A DNA stretch of 64,000 bases from assembly GCF_002266465.3 (NCBI RefSeq), contig NZ_CP029427.2:994501-1058500 (forward strand), in the 5' to 3' direction. The position numbers were made by a program, and so were the translations under genes. Numbering within the stretch: the stretch's first letter is position 1; each line of letters opens with the position of its first letter. Source of the DNA: Bradyrhizobium symbiodeficiens (GTDB lineage: Bacteria; Pseudomonadota; Alphaproteobacteria; Rhizobiales; Xanthobacteraceae). Below, piece by piece: positions 37,640-46,963 of the stretch. The notes below the pieces were generated by a model. It saw only the letters and a program-made list of their open reading frames with translations, did not search any database and was not told where the DNA came from.

Positions 37640-38485
37640 TTACTCCCTCTCCACGAACCTCGTGAACGCATCCGTGTAATCCGGGTGCCAGCGCGACAGC
37701 GGCGGGCGGTTCTCGACGATGTCGCCGGCGGCCCATTGGATGCGTTTCTCGTCGAGCGCGCGCGGCACGTCGTTATCCGGGCACAGGATGTAGAAATCGC
37801 CAGCCTCCAGCCGCGCCAGCATGAAATCGACCGTCTGCTCCGGCGTCCAGGCGCCGGCCGGCTTTTCGGTGCGTCCCTTCGCGGTGAGGCCGGTGAAGAC
37901 GAAGCCGGGGATCAGCAAATGTGCCGTGAGGCGACAGTCTTTCGTGTTGCGCAGCTCGTGCTGCAGCGCTTCGGTAAATGCCTTCACGCCGGCCTTGGAG
38001 ACATTGTAGGCGGGGTCGCCCGGCGGCGTGGTGATACCCTGCTTCGAGCCGGTGTTGATGATGATGCCGGTCTTGCCGCGCGCGATCATGTTGGGCGCGA
38101 AGATGCGCGAGCCGTTGATGATGCCCCACATGTTGACGTCGATGATGCGCTGCCAATTGTCGGGTTCGCCGAACAGCGTGCTGCCCGGCTGGATGCCGGC
38201 ATTGTTCATCAGCAGGTCCGTTCCGCCGAATTGCGCGCTCACGGCACGTTCCAGTTCCCTCACGCTCTCCGCGCTGCTGACATCGACGACTGAGGTCATC
38301 ACGTTTGTGGCAGATGTGACAGATGACAGTCTTGTCGCGGCGTCCGCCAGCCGTTCCCGGTCGACATCCGCGATGCACACCTTCATGCCGGCGCGCGCGA
38401 AGGCCGCCGCGGCGGCAAGCCCGATTCCGGATGCGCCGCCTGTGATCACGGCGACATTGTCTTTGACGATGGTGGGATGTGGCAT
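37640..38485 (-). CDS. Short-chain dehydrogenase/reductase
   Basis: A 281-residue classical SDR. The Rossmann fold starts with the cofactor motif TGGASGIG (~14-22), followed by NNAG (~95), a Ser-rich strand (IIINTGSKQG) and catalytic Y-N-V-S-K (~165). Asp in CIADVDRE after beta-2 points to NAD(H) preference. The C-terminal extension (LSRWHPDYTDAFTRFVERE) is typical of a subgroup in aromatic or terpene catabolism, but the substrate is unknown. ATG 38485 has GGAG at 7 nt. The gene is divergent from the aldehyde dehydrogenase with a 183-bp shared promoter region, so related function is likely. Confidence 0.9.
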   Translation of the reverse strand: MPHPTIVKDNVAVITGGASGIGLAAAAAFARAGMKVCIADVDRERLADAATRLSSVTSATNVMTSVVDVSSAESVRELERAVSAQFGGTDLLMNNAGIQPGSTLFGEPDNWQRIIDVNMWGIINGSRIFAPNMIARGKTGIIINTGSKQGITTPPGDPAYNVSKAGVKAFTEALQHELRNTKDCRLTAHLLIPGFVFTGLTAKGRTEKPAGAWTPEQTVDFMLARLEAGDFYILCPDNDVPRALDEKRIQWAAGDIVENRPPLSRWHPDYTDAFTRFVERE

Positions 38486-38668
38486 GGATCGTCTCCGGGG
38501 AAGAACTCTCGGTCGAGCTATAACATGGCAGCAGTCCGACCCTGCACAAGTCGGCATGGGAGGTCTTCGTTCGACGCTGCCTTTACGCCTATCCGGCGCG
38601 GCTGTATCCTTCAGCCTAACGATCCCGCCCAGATCGAACCAATCAAACACCTGACAGGGAGTGCAGCC

Positions 38669-40165
38669 ATGGCTGTGTCGCAGGCTATTCCGATCACGCG
38701 CCATCCGTTCGCCAACGGGTCCTACAAGCAGATGCTGATCGACGGTAAGTGGATCGATGCCGCCTCAGGCAAGCGCTTCGAGACTCATAACCCTGCCACC
38801 GGCGAATTGCTCGCAACCGTCGCCGAGGGCGACAAGGAAGACATCGATCGTGCGGTTGCCGCGGCCCGCCGCGCCTTCGAGGGCCCCTGGAGCAAGGTCA
38901 AACCGTTCGAGCGGCAGAATCTGCTGCTCAAGCTCGCCGACCTCGTCGAGAAGAATTTCGACGAATTGTCGCAGCTCGACACGCTCGACATGGGCGCGCC
39001 GCTCAGCCGCACCCGCGCCTATCGCCTGCGCGCCGTCGGCATGCTGCGCTATTATGCCGGCCAGACCACGGCGATCCACGGCGAGACCATCGAGAACTCG
39101 CTGCCCGGCGAGATCTTCTCCTACACGCTGAAGGAACCGATCGGCGTCGTCGGCGCCATCATTCCCTGGAACGGGCCGCTCACCGCGACGATCTGGAAGA
39201 TCGGCCCCGCGATCGCGACCGGCTGCACCGTGGTGCTCAAGCCCGCCGAAGAGGCGCCGCTGACCTCGCTGCGCATCGCCGAGCTGGCGATGGAGGCGGG
39301 CATTCCGCCCGGCGTCATCAACGTCGTGCCCGGCTATGGCGAGACCGCGGGCGCCGCGCTCGCCTCGCACCACGACGTCGACAAGGTCGCCTTCACCGGC
39401 TCGCACGTCACGGGGCAGTCGATCATCCGTGCGTCCGCCGGCAACCTCAAGCGCGTCTCGCTCGAGCTCGGCGGCAAGTCGCCGGACATCGTGTTCGCGG
39501 ATGCCGATCTCGACGCCGCGGTGCCGGGTGCGGCGATGGCGGTGTTCGCCAATTCGGGCCAGATCTGCAGCGCCGGCACGCGGCTGTTCGTCGAGCAGTC
39601 GATCTACGAGGAGTTCGTCGGCCGCGTTGCCGAATTCGGCAAGAAGCTGCAGGTCGGCAACGGGCTCGATCCCAACGTGCAGATCGGTCCGCTGGTGTCC
39701 GAGCAGCAGCTCGAGCGCGTCACCAGCTATCTCGACATCGGCCAGAAGGAAGGCGCGAAGGCGCTCGCCGGCGGCGGCCGCGTCACCGAAGGCGCGCTGT
39801 CGAAGGGCTTCTTCGTCTCGCCGACCGTGTTCGCGGGCGTGCAGGACAACATGCGTATCGCGCAGGAGGAGATCTTCGGTCCGGTCATCTCCGCGATCGC
39901 GTTCAAGGACATGGACGAGCTGGTCAAGCGTGCCAACAACACCACCTTCGGCCTCGGCTCGGGACTGTGGACGCGCGACGTCAGCAAGGCGCATGCGGTC
40001 GCGAAGTCGCTGCGTGCCGGCTCGGTGTGGGTGAACTGCTACCAGGCGATGGACCCGGCCGTGCCCTTCGGCGGCTACAAGATGAGCGGCTACGGCCGCG
40101 AGTCCGGCAAGCAGCATGTCGAGGAATATCTCAACGTGAAGTCCGTCTGGATCAAGACGGCCTGA
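38669..40165 (+). CDS. NAD(P)-dependent aldehyde dehydrogenase
   Basis: A 498-residue aldehyde dehydrogenase oxidising an aldehyde to a carboxylate in the cytoplasm. Motifs: IIPWNGPL (cofactor), FTGSHVTG, the general base Glu in LELGGKSP, and nucleophile Cys in ANSGQICSAGTRLF. The length is standard for class 1/2-type enzymes. The specific substrate is unknown; the nearby benzoylformate-decarboxylase-like enzyme makes an aromatic aldehyde a candidate. ATG 38669 with GGGAG about 6 nt upstream. It is divergent from the SDR gene. Confidence 0.93.
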   Translation: MAVSQAIPITRHPFANGSYKQMLIDGKWIDAASGKRFETHNPATGELLATVAEGDKEDIDRAVAAARRAFEGPWSKVKPFERQNLLLKLADLVEKNFDELSQLDTLDMGAPLSRTRAYRLRAVGMLRYYAGQTTAIHGETIENSLPGEIFSYTLKEPIGVVGAIIPWNGPLTATIWKIGPAIATGCTVVLKPAEEAPLTSLRIAELAMEAGIPPGVINVVPGYGETAGAALASHHDVDKVAFTGSHVTGQSIIRASAGNLKRVSLELGGKSPDIVFADADLDAAVPGAAMAVFANSGQICSAGTRLFVEQSIYEEFVGRVAEFGKKLQVGNGLDPNVQIGPLVSEQQLERVTSYLDIGQKEGAKALAGGGRVTEGALSKGFFVSPTVFAGVQDNMRIAQEEIFGPVISAIAFKDMDELVKRANNTTFGLGSGLWTRDVSKAHAVAKSLRAGSVWVNCYQAMDPAVPFGGYKMSGYGRESGKQHVEEYLNVKSVWIKTA

Positions 40166-40210
40166 GGCCTGTTTTCTCCCCGCGTTCCGCGAGGGGGAAT
40201 ATTTGCTTTT

Positions 40211-40245
40211 CGTGGGGCGGCGCCTTTTCCGGTGGCCGCCCCACG
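40211..40245. repeat. GC-rich 11-bp stem-loop between ALDH and OYE genes
   Basis: CGTGGGGCGGC (40211-40221) pairs perfectly with GCCGCCCCACG (40235-40245), loop of 13 nt. There is no T-run, so it is either a factor-assisted terminator of the dehydrogenase or a leader structure 41 bp before the OYE start. Confidence 0.6.
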
Positions 40246-40285
40246 CTATATGATCCGCATCCTTTCACAGACATTCGGGGCCCGC

Positions 40286-41413
40286 ATGAAATTCGAAGCG
40301 TTGTTTAGGCCGTTGCAGGTCGGTCCGTACAAGCTTGCGCATCGCGTCGCGATGGCGCCGTTGACGCGCATGCGGGCCGAGCGCGAGAGCTTTGCGCCGC
40401 GACCGCTCAACGCCGAATATTACGGCCAGCGCGCGACGCAAGGCGGCCTGCTCATCGCCGAAGCCTCGCCGGTGCTCTCGCAGGGCCGCGGCAATCCCGC
40501 GACGCCGGGCATCTATTCGGAGGCGCAGATTGCCGGCTGGCGCAAGGTGACGGATGCGGTGCACGCCAAGGGCGGCATCATCTTCCTCCAGCTCTGGCAT
40601 GTCGGCCGGGTCTCGCATTCCTCCTTCCATGGCGGCCAGCTGCCGGTGTCTGCTTCGGCCATCGCGATCAAGGCCGAGGGCATGAAGGCGATGACGGCCG
40701 ACGGCAAGATCTCGGACTATGAGACGCCGCGCGCGCTCGAGACCGAAGAGGTCAAGGGTATCGTCGAGGCCTTCAGGCAAGGTGCGAAGAACGCGCTTGC
40801 GGCCGGCTTCGACGGTGTCGAGATCCACGGCGCCAACGGCTATCTGCTGGAGCAATTCCTGCAGTCCCGCAGCAACCAGCGCACCGATCAATATGGCGGT
40901 TCGATCGAGAACCGCGCCCGGCTGCTGCTCGAAGTGACACAGGCCGCGATCGACGTCTGGGGTGCCAATCGCGTTGCCGTACGGCTGTCGCCCTACGGCA
41001 TCGCCAATGATTCCGGCGAGCCCGATCCGATGCCGCTCTACACTCATGTGGTGAAGGCGCTCGACAAGCTCGGCCTCGCCTATCTGCACTTCATCGAGCC
41101 GAGATCGAGCGGCTCGGGTCGCGCCGAGGTCAACTGGCAGAACGTGCCGTCGGCAATGGTACTGTTCCGGCCGCTCTACAGCGGCGTTCTGATGACTGCC
41201 GGCGGCTTCACCGGCGAGACCGCGAACGCGGCGATCGCCGACGGCCACGCCGACATCATCGCCTTCGGCCGGATCTTCATCTCCAATCCGGACCTGCCGC
41301 GGCGACTGGAGCACGACTATCCGATCACGCCGTACAATCGCGCGACGTTCTACGGCGGCGAGGAGAAGGGGTATACGGATTACCCAGTTTATGACGAACT
41401 GACGCCGGCGTAA
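40286..41413 (+). CDS. OYE-family ene-reductase (alkene reductase)
   Basis: A 375-residue FMN TIM-barrel protein of the Old Yellow Enzyme class, like NemA/XenB, reducing activated C=C bonds with NAD(P)H. Features: VAMAPLTRMRA near the N-terminus, LQLWHVGRVSH, the substrate-binding pair His-Gly-Ala-Asn (EIHGANGYLLEQFLQ), SNQRTDQYGGS, and phosphate-binding MTAGGFT and FGRIFISNPDLP. Catalytic Tyr is within the usual alpha3 region. It probably detoxifies enones, nitro compounds or similar electrophiles. It follows the aldehyde dehydrogenase on the same strand across a strong hairpin. Confidence 0.93.
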   Translation: MKFEALFRPLQVGPYKLAHRVAMAPLTRMRAERESFAPRPLNAEYYGQRATQGGLLIAEASPVLSQGRGNPATPGIYSEAQIAGWRKVTDAVHAKGGIIFLQLWHVGRVSHSSFHGGQLPVSASAIAIKAEGMKAMTADGKISDYETPRALETEEVKGIVEAFRQGAKNALAAGFDGVEIHGANGYLLEQFLQSRSNQRTDQYGGSIENRARLLLEVTQAAIDVWGANRVAVRLSPYGIANDSGEPDPMPLYTHVVKALDKLGLAYLHFIEPRSSGSGRAEVNWQNVPSAMVLFRPLYSGVLMTAGGFTGETANAAIADGHADIIAFGRIFISNPDLPRRLEHDYPITPYNRATFYGGEEKGYTDYPVYDELTPA

Positions 41414-41420
41414 GTCCCTC

Positions 41421-41527
41421 CGTCATTCCGGGGCGACGCGAAGCGTCGAGCCCGGAATCCATTTCACGTCCTGGTTTGCTGCGCGATGGATTCCGGGCTC
41501 GCGACTTCGTCGCGCCCCGGAATGACA
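41421..41527. repeat. Dispersed palindromic repeat, family C, copy 1
   Basis: It begins CGTCATTCCGGGGCGACGCG and ends CGCGCCCCGGAATGAC, a long inverted repeat with a central ATGGATTCCGGGCTCG pairing. The same cgtcattccggg...cccggaatgac architecture recurs at 50228-50336. Confidence 0.75.
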
Positions 41528-41568
41528 ATCATGTATTGTTGTCCCCGCAATGACGACGGGGAGATACC

Positions 41569-42072
41569 ATGGCCAAACTCGCCACCGCCGCAGGGATCGC
41601 CACCGGGCAATGCCTCTGCGGCAAGGTCACCTTCGAGATCGACGTCCCCGTGCGCTGGGCCTGGCATGATCATTCGTCCGCCAGCCGCCGCGCGCATGGT
41701 GCCGCCTACGCCACCTATGTCGGCAGCTGGAAGAAGCGGTTTCGCATCACGTCCGGGAAGACCGCTCTCACCCGCTACGAGGACAAGTCGACCAAAACCA
41801 CGCGCAGCTTCTGCTCGCAGTGCGGCACGCCGATTGCCTATGAACGTCCGCGCGGCCCGCACATGGTCAACATCCCCCGCGCGCTCTTTAGGGAGCGCAC
41901 CGGCCGCCAGCCGCTCTATCACATTGCGATCGAGGAGCTCCAGGAATGGGCCTATACCGGCGAGCCCTTGGTGCCGCTGAAAGGCTTTCCGGGCGTGGTC
42001 TGGCAGCGGTCGAAAAAGAAGAAGCGGGCGAGTGGCGAGGATCCGTTCGAGCTGGGGCGGGAGGAGATGTAG
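41569..42072 (+). CDS. GFA/CENP-V-fold protein without the central zinc cysteines
   Basis: A 167-residue protein of the glutathione-dependent formaldehyde-activating family. Two zinc-ribbon parts remain, CLCG near residue 16 and FCSQCGTP near 84. The middle catalytic-zinc motif, normally C-H-C-x-x-C-R-x-x-H-G-A, reads D-H-S-S-A-S-R-R-A-H-G-A, so all three cysteines are replaced. The structural zinc may persist while formaldehyde/glutathione chemistry is lost. The C-terminus is rich in Lys/Arg. ATG 41569 has GGGGAG upstream. It stands between two palindromic repeats. Confidence 0.85.
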   Translation: MAKLATAAGIATGQCLCGKVTFEIDVPVRWAWHDHSSASRRAHGAAYATYVGSWKKRFRITSGKTALTRYEDKSTKTTRSFCSQCGTPIAYERPRGPHMVNIPRALFRERTGRQPLYHIAIEELQEWAYTGEPLVPLKGFPGVVWQRSKKKKRASGEDPFELGREEM

Positions 42073-42088
42073 CCCTGTTCGCTCCGCT

Positions 42089-42128
42089 CTCGTGTCCCGG
42101 ACGCGCTGCGTCGCTTCCGGGACACGAG
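42089..42128. repeat. Short palindrome between GFA and ThDP-enzyme genes
   Basis: CTCGTGTCCCGG and CCGGGACACGAG form a perfect 12-bp stem around GACGCGCTGCGTCGC-like loop sequence. It looks like a short dispersed palindrome or a terminator-like element without T-run. Confidence 0.55.
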
Positions 42129-42233
42129 ACCGTCGCACGCAACGCAGCCATGACCACGCTTCCTTGCGCGCCTGCCAGAACTTCGGCCATCATGCCTTCC
42201 GTCCTTGCGGCAACGACCGCTCCTGGAGGAAAC

Positions 42234-43895
42234 ATGAAGAACAAGATCACCGGCCGCTCCGCCTTTCTCGCGCTGCTCAAGGACGAGGGCATCACGCATC
42301 TGTTCGGCAACCCCGGCACCACCGAGCTGCCGATCATGCATGCGCTGAAGGACCATCCCGATCTCACCTATGTGATGGCGATGCAGGAGAGTCTGGTGGT
42401 CGCGATCGCCGACGGCTACAGCCGCGCCTCCGGCAAGCTCGTCGCCTGTAACGTCCATGTCGCCCCCGGCCTCGGCAACGCCATGGGCTCGCTCTACAAC
42501 GCCCAGTTCACGGGCACGCCGATGATTCTCACCGCCGGCCAGCAGGAGCAGGGCCACGGCCTGATGGAGCCGGTGCTCTACGGTCCGCTGGTGCGCATGG
42601 CCGAGCCGCTGGTGAAATGGGCGGTGGAGGTGACGCGTCTGGAAGACCTGCCGCGCATCGTGCGCCGTGCCGCCAAGATCGCAACCACGCCGCCGACCGG
42701 TCCGGTGTTCATTTCGCTTCCGGGCGACATCCTGAATAGCGAAGCCGGCATCGATCTCGGCCGCTCCACCCGCATCGACGCGCGGACAAGGCCATCGGAC
42801 GAGGTGCTGAGGGCGTTTGCCGCGCGCCTGCTGAAGGCGGAGCGCCCCGTCATCGTCACCATAGACGAGGTGGTGAAGAGCGATGCGCTGAAGGAAGCGG
42901 CTGAACTCGCCGAGCTGCTTGGAGCTGCCGCCTACCAGTCCTCGACGCCCTATGGCTCGCACTTCCTCTCGGAGAGTCCGAGCTTCGTCGGCACGCTTGC
43001 ACGCGTGCAGAAGGTGGCGCGCGACACGCTGGCGCCCTACGACCTCCTGATTGCGCTCGGCGGCGATCCCTTGCGGATGTCTGTTTACAGCGAGGTCGAT
43101 GCGCTGCCTGACGGACTCGGCATCGTGCAGATCGGTCTCGTCGATTGGGAGATCGCCAAGAACTACAGCGCCGAGATCGCGCTGAAGGCGGACCTGAAGG
43201 AAACGCTGCGCGCGCTGATCCCGGTGCTGAAAGAGATGGGTGGTGCCGCGCTCGCGAGCCGGGCGAGGCAGCGCCTCGCCGAGCTCGCGCCGAAGAACTG
43301 GACCGCACGTCGCACCGCGCTCATCGAGCAGATCGGCAAGAGCGCGAGCCGCACCCCGATCGATCCGGACTATCTGGTGCTGCAGATGGTCGAGGCCATG
43401 CCCGACAACGCGATCCTCGTCGACGAGGGCCTCACCTCCAGCCGCCAGGTGACGGCGCTGCGACCGCATCGCGATCGCTACGGCTATCACGGCCTTGCCT
43501 CAGGCGGCATCGGCTGGGGCCTGCCGGCCTCGGTCGGCGCCAGCATCGCCAATCCGGATCGCCCCGTGGTGTGCTTCTCGGGCGACGGCAGCGCGATGTA
43601 TTCGATCCAGTCGCTGTGGACCGCGGCGCATCACAAGCTGCCGCTCAACGTCGTCATCGCCAACAATGGCGGCTACCGCATCATCAAGCAGCGCCTGCTC
43701 GCCTTCCATGGCGACGACAATTATGTCGGCATGGATTTTATCGATCCGCCCGTGGATTTCGCCGGCGTTGCCAGGGCGCTCGGCTGCGAGGCGATCAAGG
43801 TGAGCGATCCCCGCGAGCTGAAGGCGACGCTGGCGTCGGCGTTTGGCCGGCCGGGGACGAAGCTGATCGAGGTGATGGTGGACGGGAAAGTGTAG
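42234..43895 (+). CDS. ThDP-dependent enzyme, benzoylformate-decarboxylase-like
   Basis: A 553-residue thiamin-diphosphate enzyme with the PYR-central-PP layout. The start resembles Pseudomonas MdlC: HLFGNPGTTELP (Ser26 of MdlC is Thr here), the conserved Glu of AMQESLVV and the active-site His in CNVHVAPGLGNAMG. The ThDP-binding motif is GDGSAMYSIQSLWTAA...IANN. It probably decarboxylates a 2-oxo acid to an aldehyde; acetolactate-synthase-like or oxalyl-CoA-type activity cannot be excluded. CTGGAGGAA precedes ATG 42234, favoured over the longer frame. It stands alone. Confidence 0.87.
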   Translation: MKNKITGRSAFLALLKDEGITHLFGNPGTTELPIMHALKDHPDLTYVMAMQESLVVAIADGYSRASGKLVACNVHVAPGLGNAMGSLYNAQFTGTPMILTAGQQEQGHGLMEPVLYGPLVRMAEPLVKWAVEVTRLEDLPRIVRRAAKIATTPPTGPVFISLPGDILNSEAGIDLGRSTRIDARTRPSDEVLRAFAARLLKAERPVIVTIDEVVKSDALKEAAELAELLGAAAYQSSTPYGSHFLSESPSFVGTLARVQKVARDTLAPYDLLIALGGDPLRMSVYSEVDALPDGLGIVQIGLVDWEIAKNYSAEIALKADLKETLRALIPVLKEMGGAALASRARQRLAELAPKNWTARRTALIEQIGKSASRTPIDPDYLVLQMVEAMPDNAILVDEGLTSSRQVTALRPHRDRYGYHGLASGGIGWGLPASVGASIANPDRPVVCFSGDGSAMYSIQSLWTAAHHKLPLNVVIANNGGYRIIKQRLLAFHGDDNYVGMDFIDPPVDFAGVARALGCEAIKVSDPRELKATLASAFGRPGTKLIEVMVDGKV

Positions 43896-43898
43896 GCT

Positions 43899-45278
43899 CT
43901 ACCCCGTCTTCCCCACCCGATATCCCGCCGCGGGATGTGGCGCGTCGAGCCGTGCGCGGCCATCGCCGAACAGCTTCTCCCGCAGCGTGCCCTTGGCGTA
44001 TTCCGGCTTGTACCGTCCGCGCTTGGTCAGCTCCGGCACCAGCATGTCGGCGATATCCTCGAAATCGCCGGGCGAGACCGCAAACGCGACATTGAGGCCG
44101 TCGACATCGGTCTTCTCGAACCAGTCCTCGATCTTGTCGGCGACGCTCTCCGGCGTGCCGACCACGACGGGGCCGGCGCCGCCGATGCCGACATGCTCGA
44201 TGACGTCGCGCACGGTCCAGACGCGGTCGGGGTCGCCCCGGGTGACGTTATCGAGGGCGCTGCGGCCGGCATCGTTCTGGACGTGGCGGACCTCCTGGTC
44301 GAGCTCGTAGCCGGAGAAGTCGATGCCGGTCCATCCCGACATCAGCGCGAGCGCGCCTTCCGGATTGATATGCGAGCGGTAGTCGGCATATTTCGCCGCA
44401 GCCTCTGCTTCCGTGTTGCCGAGGATGATCGTCATCATGTTGAACATCAGGATTCCCGCGGGATCGCGGCCGAGTGCGGCGGCCTCCTGGCGGATCGCTG
44501 AGACGCGCGGCGCGATGATCTTTGCCGACGGTCCCGACATGAACACGCATTCGGCATGCTTGGCCGCGAACTGCCGACCGCGCGGCGAGGTGCCGGCCTG
44601 GTACAGCACCGGCGTTCGTTGCGGCGACGGCTCGCTGAGATGGATGGTGTTGTTGATGCGGTAGTTCGCGCTCTCGTGATTGATGCGGTGAACCTTGCTG
44701 GGATCGGTGAAGATGCCGCGCTTGCGGTCGCGCAGCACGGCGTCGTCCTCCCAGCTCCCTTCCCAGAGCTTGTAGACGACCTCCATGTATTCGTCCGCGA
44801 TGTCGTAGCGGACGTCGTGGCCGGTCTGCTTGTCCTTGCCGGCACCTCGCGCGGCGCTGTCGAGATAGCCGGTGACGACGTTCCAGCCGATCCGGCCTTC
44901 GGTGAGATGGTCCAGCGTCGACATCCGCCGCGCGAACGGATAGGGCGGTTCGAAGGAGAGATTGCTGGTCACGCCGAAGCCGAGGTTTTTCGTCACTGCG
45001 GCCATTGCCGAGAGCAGCAGCAGCGGCTCGTTCGACGGCGTCTGAGCGGCGTTGCGCAAGGCCGCGTCGGGGCTGTTGCCATAGACGTCGTAGACCCCGA
45101 GCACGTCGGCCAGGAACAAACCGTCGAAACGCCCGCGCTCCAGCGTTTTGGCGAGATCGATCCAATAGGGCAGGCGGTTATACTCGGCGGTACGGTCGCG
45201 TGGATGGGTCCACAGACCCGGCGACTGGTGCGCGACGCAATTCATCGCAAAGGCGTTGAGCCTGATCTGCTTGGCCAT
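43899..45278 (-). CDS. FMN-dependent monooxygenase, NtaA/SnaA/DszA type
   Basis: A 459-residue flavin-dependent monooxygenase of the bacterial-luciferase superfamily, subgroup NtaA/SnaA/SoxA(DszA). Features: LNAFAMNCVAHQSPGLWTHP at the start, TLDHLTEGRIGWNVVTGYLDSAARG (~130-150), and VGTPESVADKIEDWF near the end. Members use FMNH2 from a separate reductase to oxidise nitrilotriacetate, dibenzothiophene sulfone, alkanesulfonates or similar. No flavin reductase gene is adjacent. GGGGA precedes ATG 45278. It diverges from the M20 peptidase gene. Confidence 0.92.
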   Translation of the reverse strand: MAKQIRLNAFAMNCVAHQSPGLWTHPRDRTAEYNRLPYWIDLAKTLERGRFDGLFLADVLGVYDVYGNSPDAALRNAAQTPSNEPLLLLSAMAAVTKNLGFGVTSNLSFEPPYPFARRMSTLDHLTEGRIGWNVVTGYLDSAARGAGKDKQTGHDVRYDIADEYMEVVYKLWEGSWEDDAVLRDRKRGIFTDPSKVHRINHESANYRINNTIHLSEPSPQRTPVLYQAGTSPRGRQFAAKHAECVFMSGPSAKIIAPRVSAIRQEAAALGRDPAGILMFNMMTIILGNTEAEAAAKYADYRSHINPEGALALMSGWTGIDFSGYELDQEVRHVQNDAGRSALDNVTRGDPDRVWTVRDVIEHVGIGGAGPVVVGTPESVADKIEDWFEKTDVDGLNVAFAVSPGDFEDIADMLVPELTKRGRYKPEYAKGTLREKLFGDGRARLDAPHPAAGYRVGKTG

Positions 45279-45336
45279 GATCGTTCCCCGGCGCTCTATA
45301 CCGAGCGCTCTTCGAATGGTAGATGTGCGCCCGAAC

Positions 45337-45353
45337 TTGGCGAAGTTCTTGCA
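45337..45353 (+). promoter_or_regulatory. Sigma54-like promoter upstream of the M20 peptidase gene
   Basis: TTGGCGAAGTTCTTGCA has GG-N10-GC spacing, a perfect TTGGC in the -24 box and a perfect TTGCA in the -12 box. It lies 179 bp before the ATG, a plausible distance for an RpoN-dependent gene. No upstream activator site was identified. Confidence 0.45.
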
Positions 45354-45531
45354 TATAAGCTGCGCTTGGCAAGGCCAAAATCAGCGGGCTCCCGCCTTTG
45401 GCAAGCCAATCTCAAGAGAGCAAGAACGAAATCACAAGAGAAGTACAAGAACTATCCAACTCCCCGCCACTTTCGACGGCCAGTGTAGCCCGCTAGGTTC
45501 GCTCGCCTCGAGACCTTGAAAACGAAAAGCA

Positions 45532-46917
45532 ATGACCAGAGCCGACGCCATCGCCCGCGCCCGGGACGACTTCAAATCCGGCGCGTTCCTCGCTGAACTC
45601 GACCGCCGCGTCGCTTATCAGACCGAAAGCCAGAATCCGTCGCGTGGCCCCGAGCTGCGCGCCTATCTGGAACAGGAGATGCAGCCGGCGTTTGCCGCGC
45701 TCGATTTCACCAGCCGCATCGTCGAGTCCCCCAGCGGCAAGTCACCGTTCCTGTTCGCCGAGCATCTCGAAAGCGGCTCAGCACCGACCGTGCTGATCTA
45801 CGGCCATGGCGATGTCGTCGACGGTATGGAAGGCGAGTGGCGCGACGGCCGCGATCCCTGGCGCACGACGGTTGCGGGCAACCGGCTGTATGGCCGCGGC
45901 ACCGCCGACAACAAGGGCCAGCACAGCATCAACATGGCGGCACTCCGCGCGGTGCGCGACGCCCGTGGCGGCAAGCTCGGCTTCAACGCCAAGTTCATCG
46001 TCGAAATGGGCGAGGAGATCGGCTCGCCCGATCTCGGCAAGGTCTGCGACCTCAATCGCGACGCGCTCAAGGCCGATCTGTTCATGGCCTCCGACGGGCC
46101 CCGTTTGTCCGCCGACCGCCCGACGCTGTTCCTGGGATGCCGCGGCGGCATCCGCATTCATCTCGATGTGAACCTGCGCGATGGCGGCCATCATTCCGGC
46201 AATTGGGGCGGCGTGCTGGCCAACCCCGCGACCATCCTGGTCAACGCCATCTCGACGCTGGTCGACGGCCACGGTCGTCTTCTGCTCGATGCGCTGAAGC
46301 CGCCGCGCCTCACCAACCAGATCCGCTCCTATCTCGCCGACGTGCAGGTGGTCCCGACCGAGGACGAGCCGGCGCTGGCGGAGAACTGGGGCGAGGAGGG
46401 TCTGTCGGCGGCCGAACGGCTCTATGCCTGGAATACGCTGGAAGTGCTGGCGATGTCGTCGGGCAATATCGAGAAGCCGGCCAACGCCATTCCGGGCCAT
46501 GCCAATGCCGTGCTGCAACTGCGTTTCGTGGTCGGCACCGAGGTCGGCGGCCTGATCGAGGCGATCCGCGCGCATCTTGTCCAGAAGGGCTTTCCGATGG
46601 TCGAGGTGCGGGCGGCGCAGAGCTTTGCCGCCTCGCGCACCGATTTCGACAGCCCCTGGATCAAATGGGCGGCGGATTCGGTGAAAGAGACCACCGGCAA
46701 GCTGCCGGCGGTGCTGCCGAACTTCGGCGGCTCGCTGCCCAACGACGTGTTCTCCGAGATCCTGGGTCTGCCGACGATCTGGGTCCCGCATTCCTATCCC
46801 GGCTGCTCCCAGCATGCGCCCAATGAGCACATCCTGCTGCCTCTGACGGAAGAAGCCTTGACGGTGATGGCCGGGCTGTTCTGGGATCTCGGGGAATTAC
46901 CCAAGCCGCTGACCTGA
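45532..46917 (+). CDS. M20-family metallopeptidase
   Basis: A 461-residue di-zinc amidohydrolase of peptidase family M20 (ArgE/DapE/CPG2). Metal ligands appear in order: GHGD (H-x-D), RGTADNKGQ (bridging Asp), MGEEIGSPD (Glu-Glu, catalytic base first) and a C-terminal His in SQHAPNEH. A dimerisation lid domain lies between. Candidate substrates are N-acyl amino acids or dipeptides. Start ATG 45532 has a weak ribosome site. The gene immediately precedes the gltIJKL transporter on the same strand (101 bp), so together they may release and import amino acids. Confidence 0.92.
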   Translation: MTRADAIARARDDFKSGAFLAELDRRVAYQTESQNPSRGPELRAYLEQEMQPAFAALDFTSRIVESPSGKSPFLFAEHLESGSAPTVLIYGHGDVVDGMEGEWRDGRDPWRTTVAGNRLYGRGTADNKGQHSINMAALRAVRDARGGKLGFNAKFIVEMGEEIGSPDLGKVCDLNRDALKADLFMASDGPRLSADRPTLFLGCRGGIRIHLDVNLRDGGHHSGNWGGVLANPATILVNAISTLVDGHGRLLLDALKPPRLTNQIRSYLADVQVVPTEDEPALAENWGEEGLSAAERLYAWNTLEVLAMSSGNIEKPANAIPGHANAVLQLRFVVGTEVGGLIEAIRAHLVQKGFPMVEVRAAQSFAASRTDFDSPWIKWAADSVKETTGKLPAVLPNFGGSLPNDVFSEILGLPTIWVPHSYPGCSQHAPNEHILLPLTEEALTVMAGLFWDLGELPKPLT

Positions 46918-46963
46918 GCCCATTAACCTGAGCCACAAGCCAGCCGAAAGTCACATTCTAATC

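Noticed and set aside
40211..40245. Riboswitch in front of the OYE gene
   Set aside because: It is a single GC-rich stem with no match to a riboswitch core that I can recognise.
20916..43895. A complete mandelate pathway (racemase, benzoylformate decarboxylase, aldehyde dehydrogenase)
   Set aside because: The three homologues are 16-22 kb apart with no shared operon, the racemase has lost a catalytic Lys, and no mandelate dehydrogenase is present. Only a loose resemblance.
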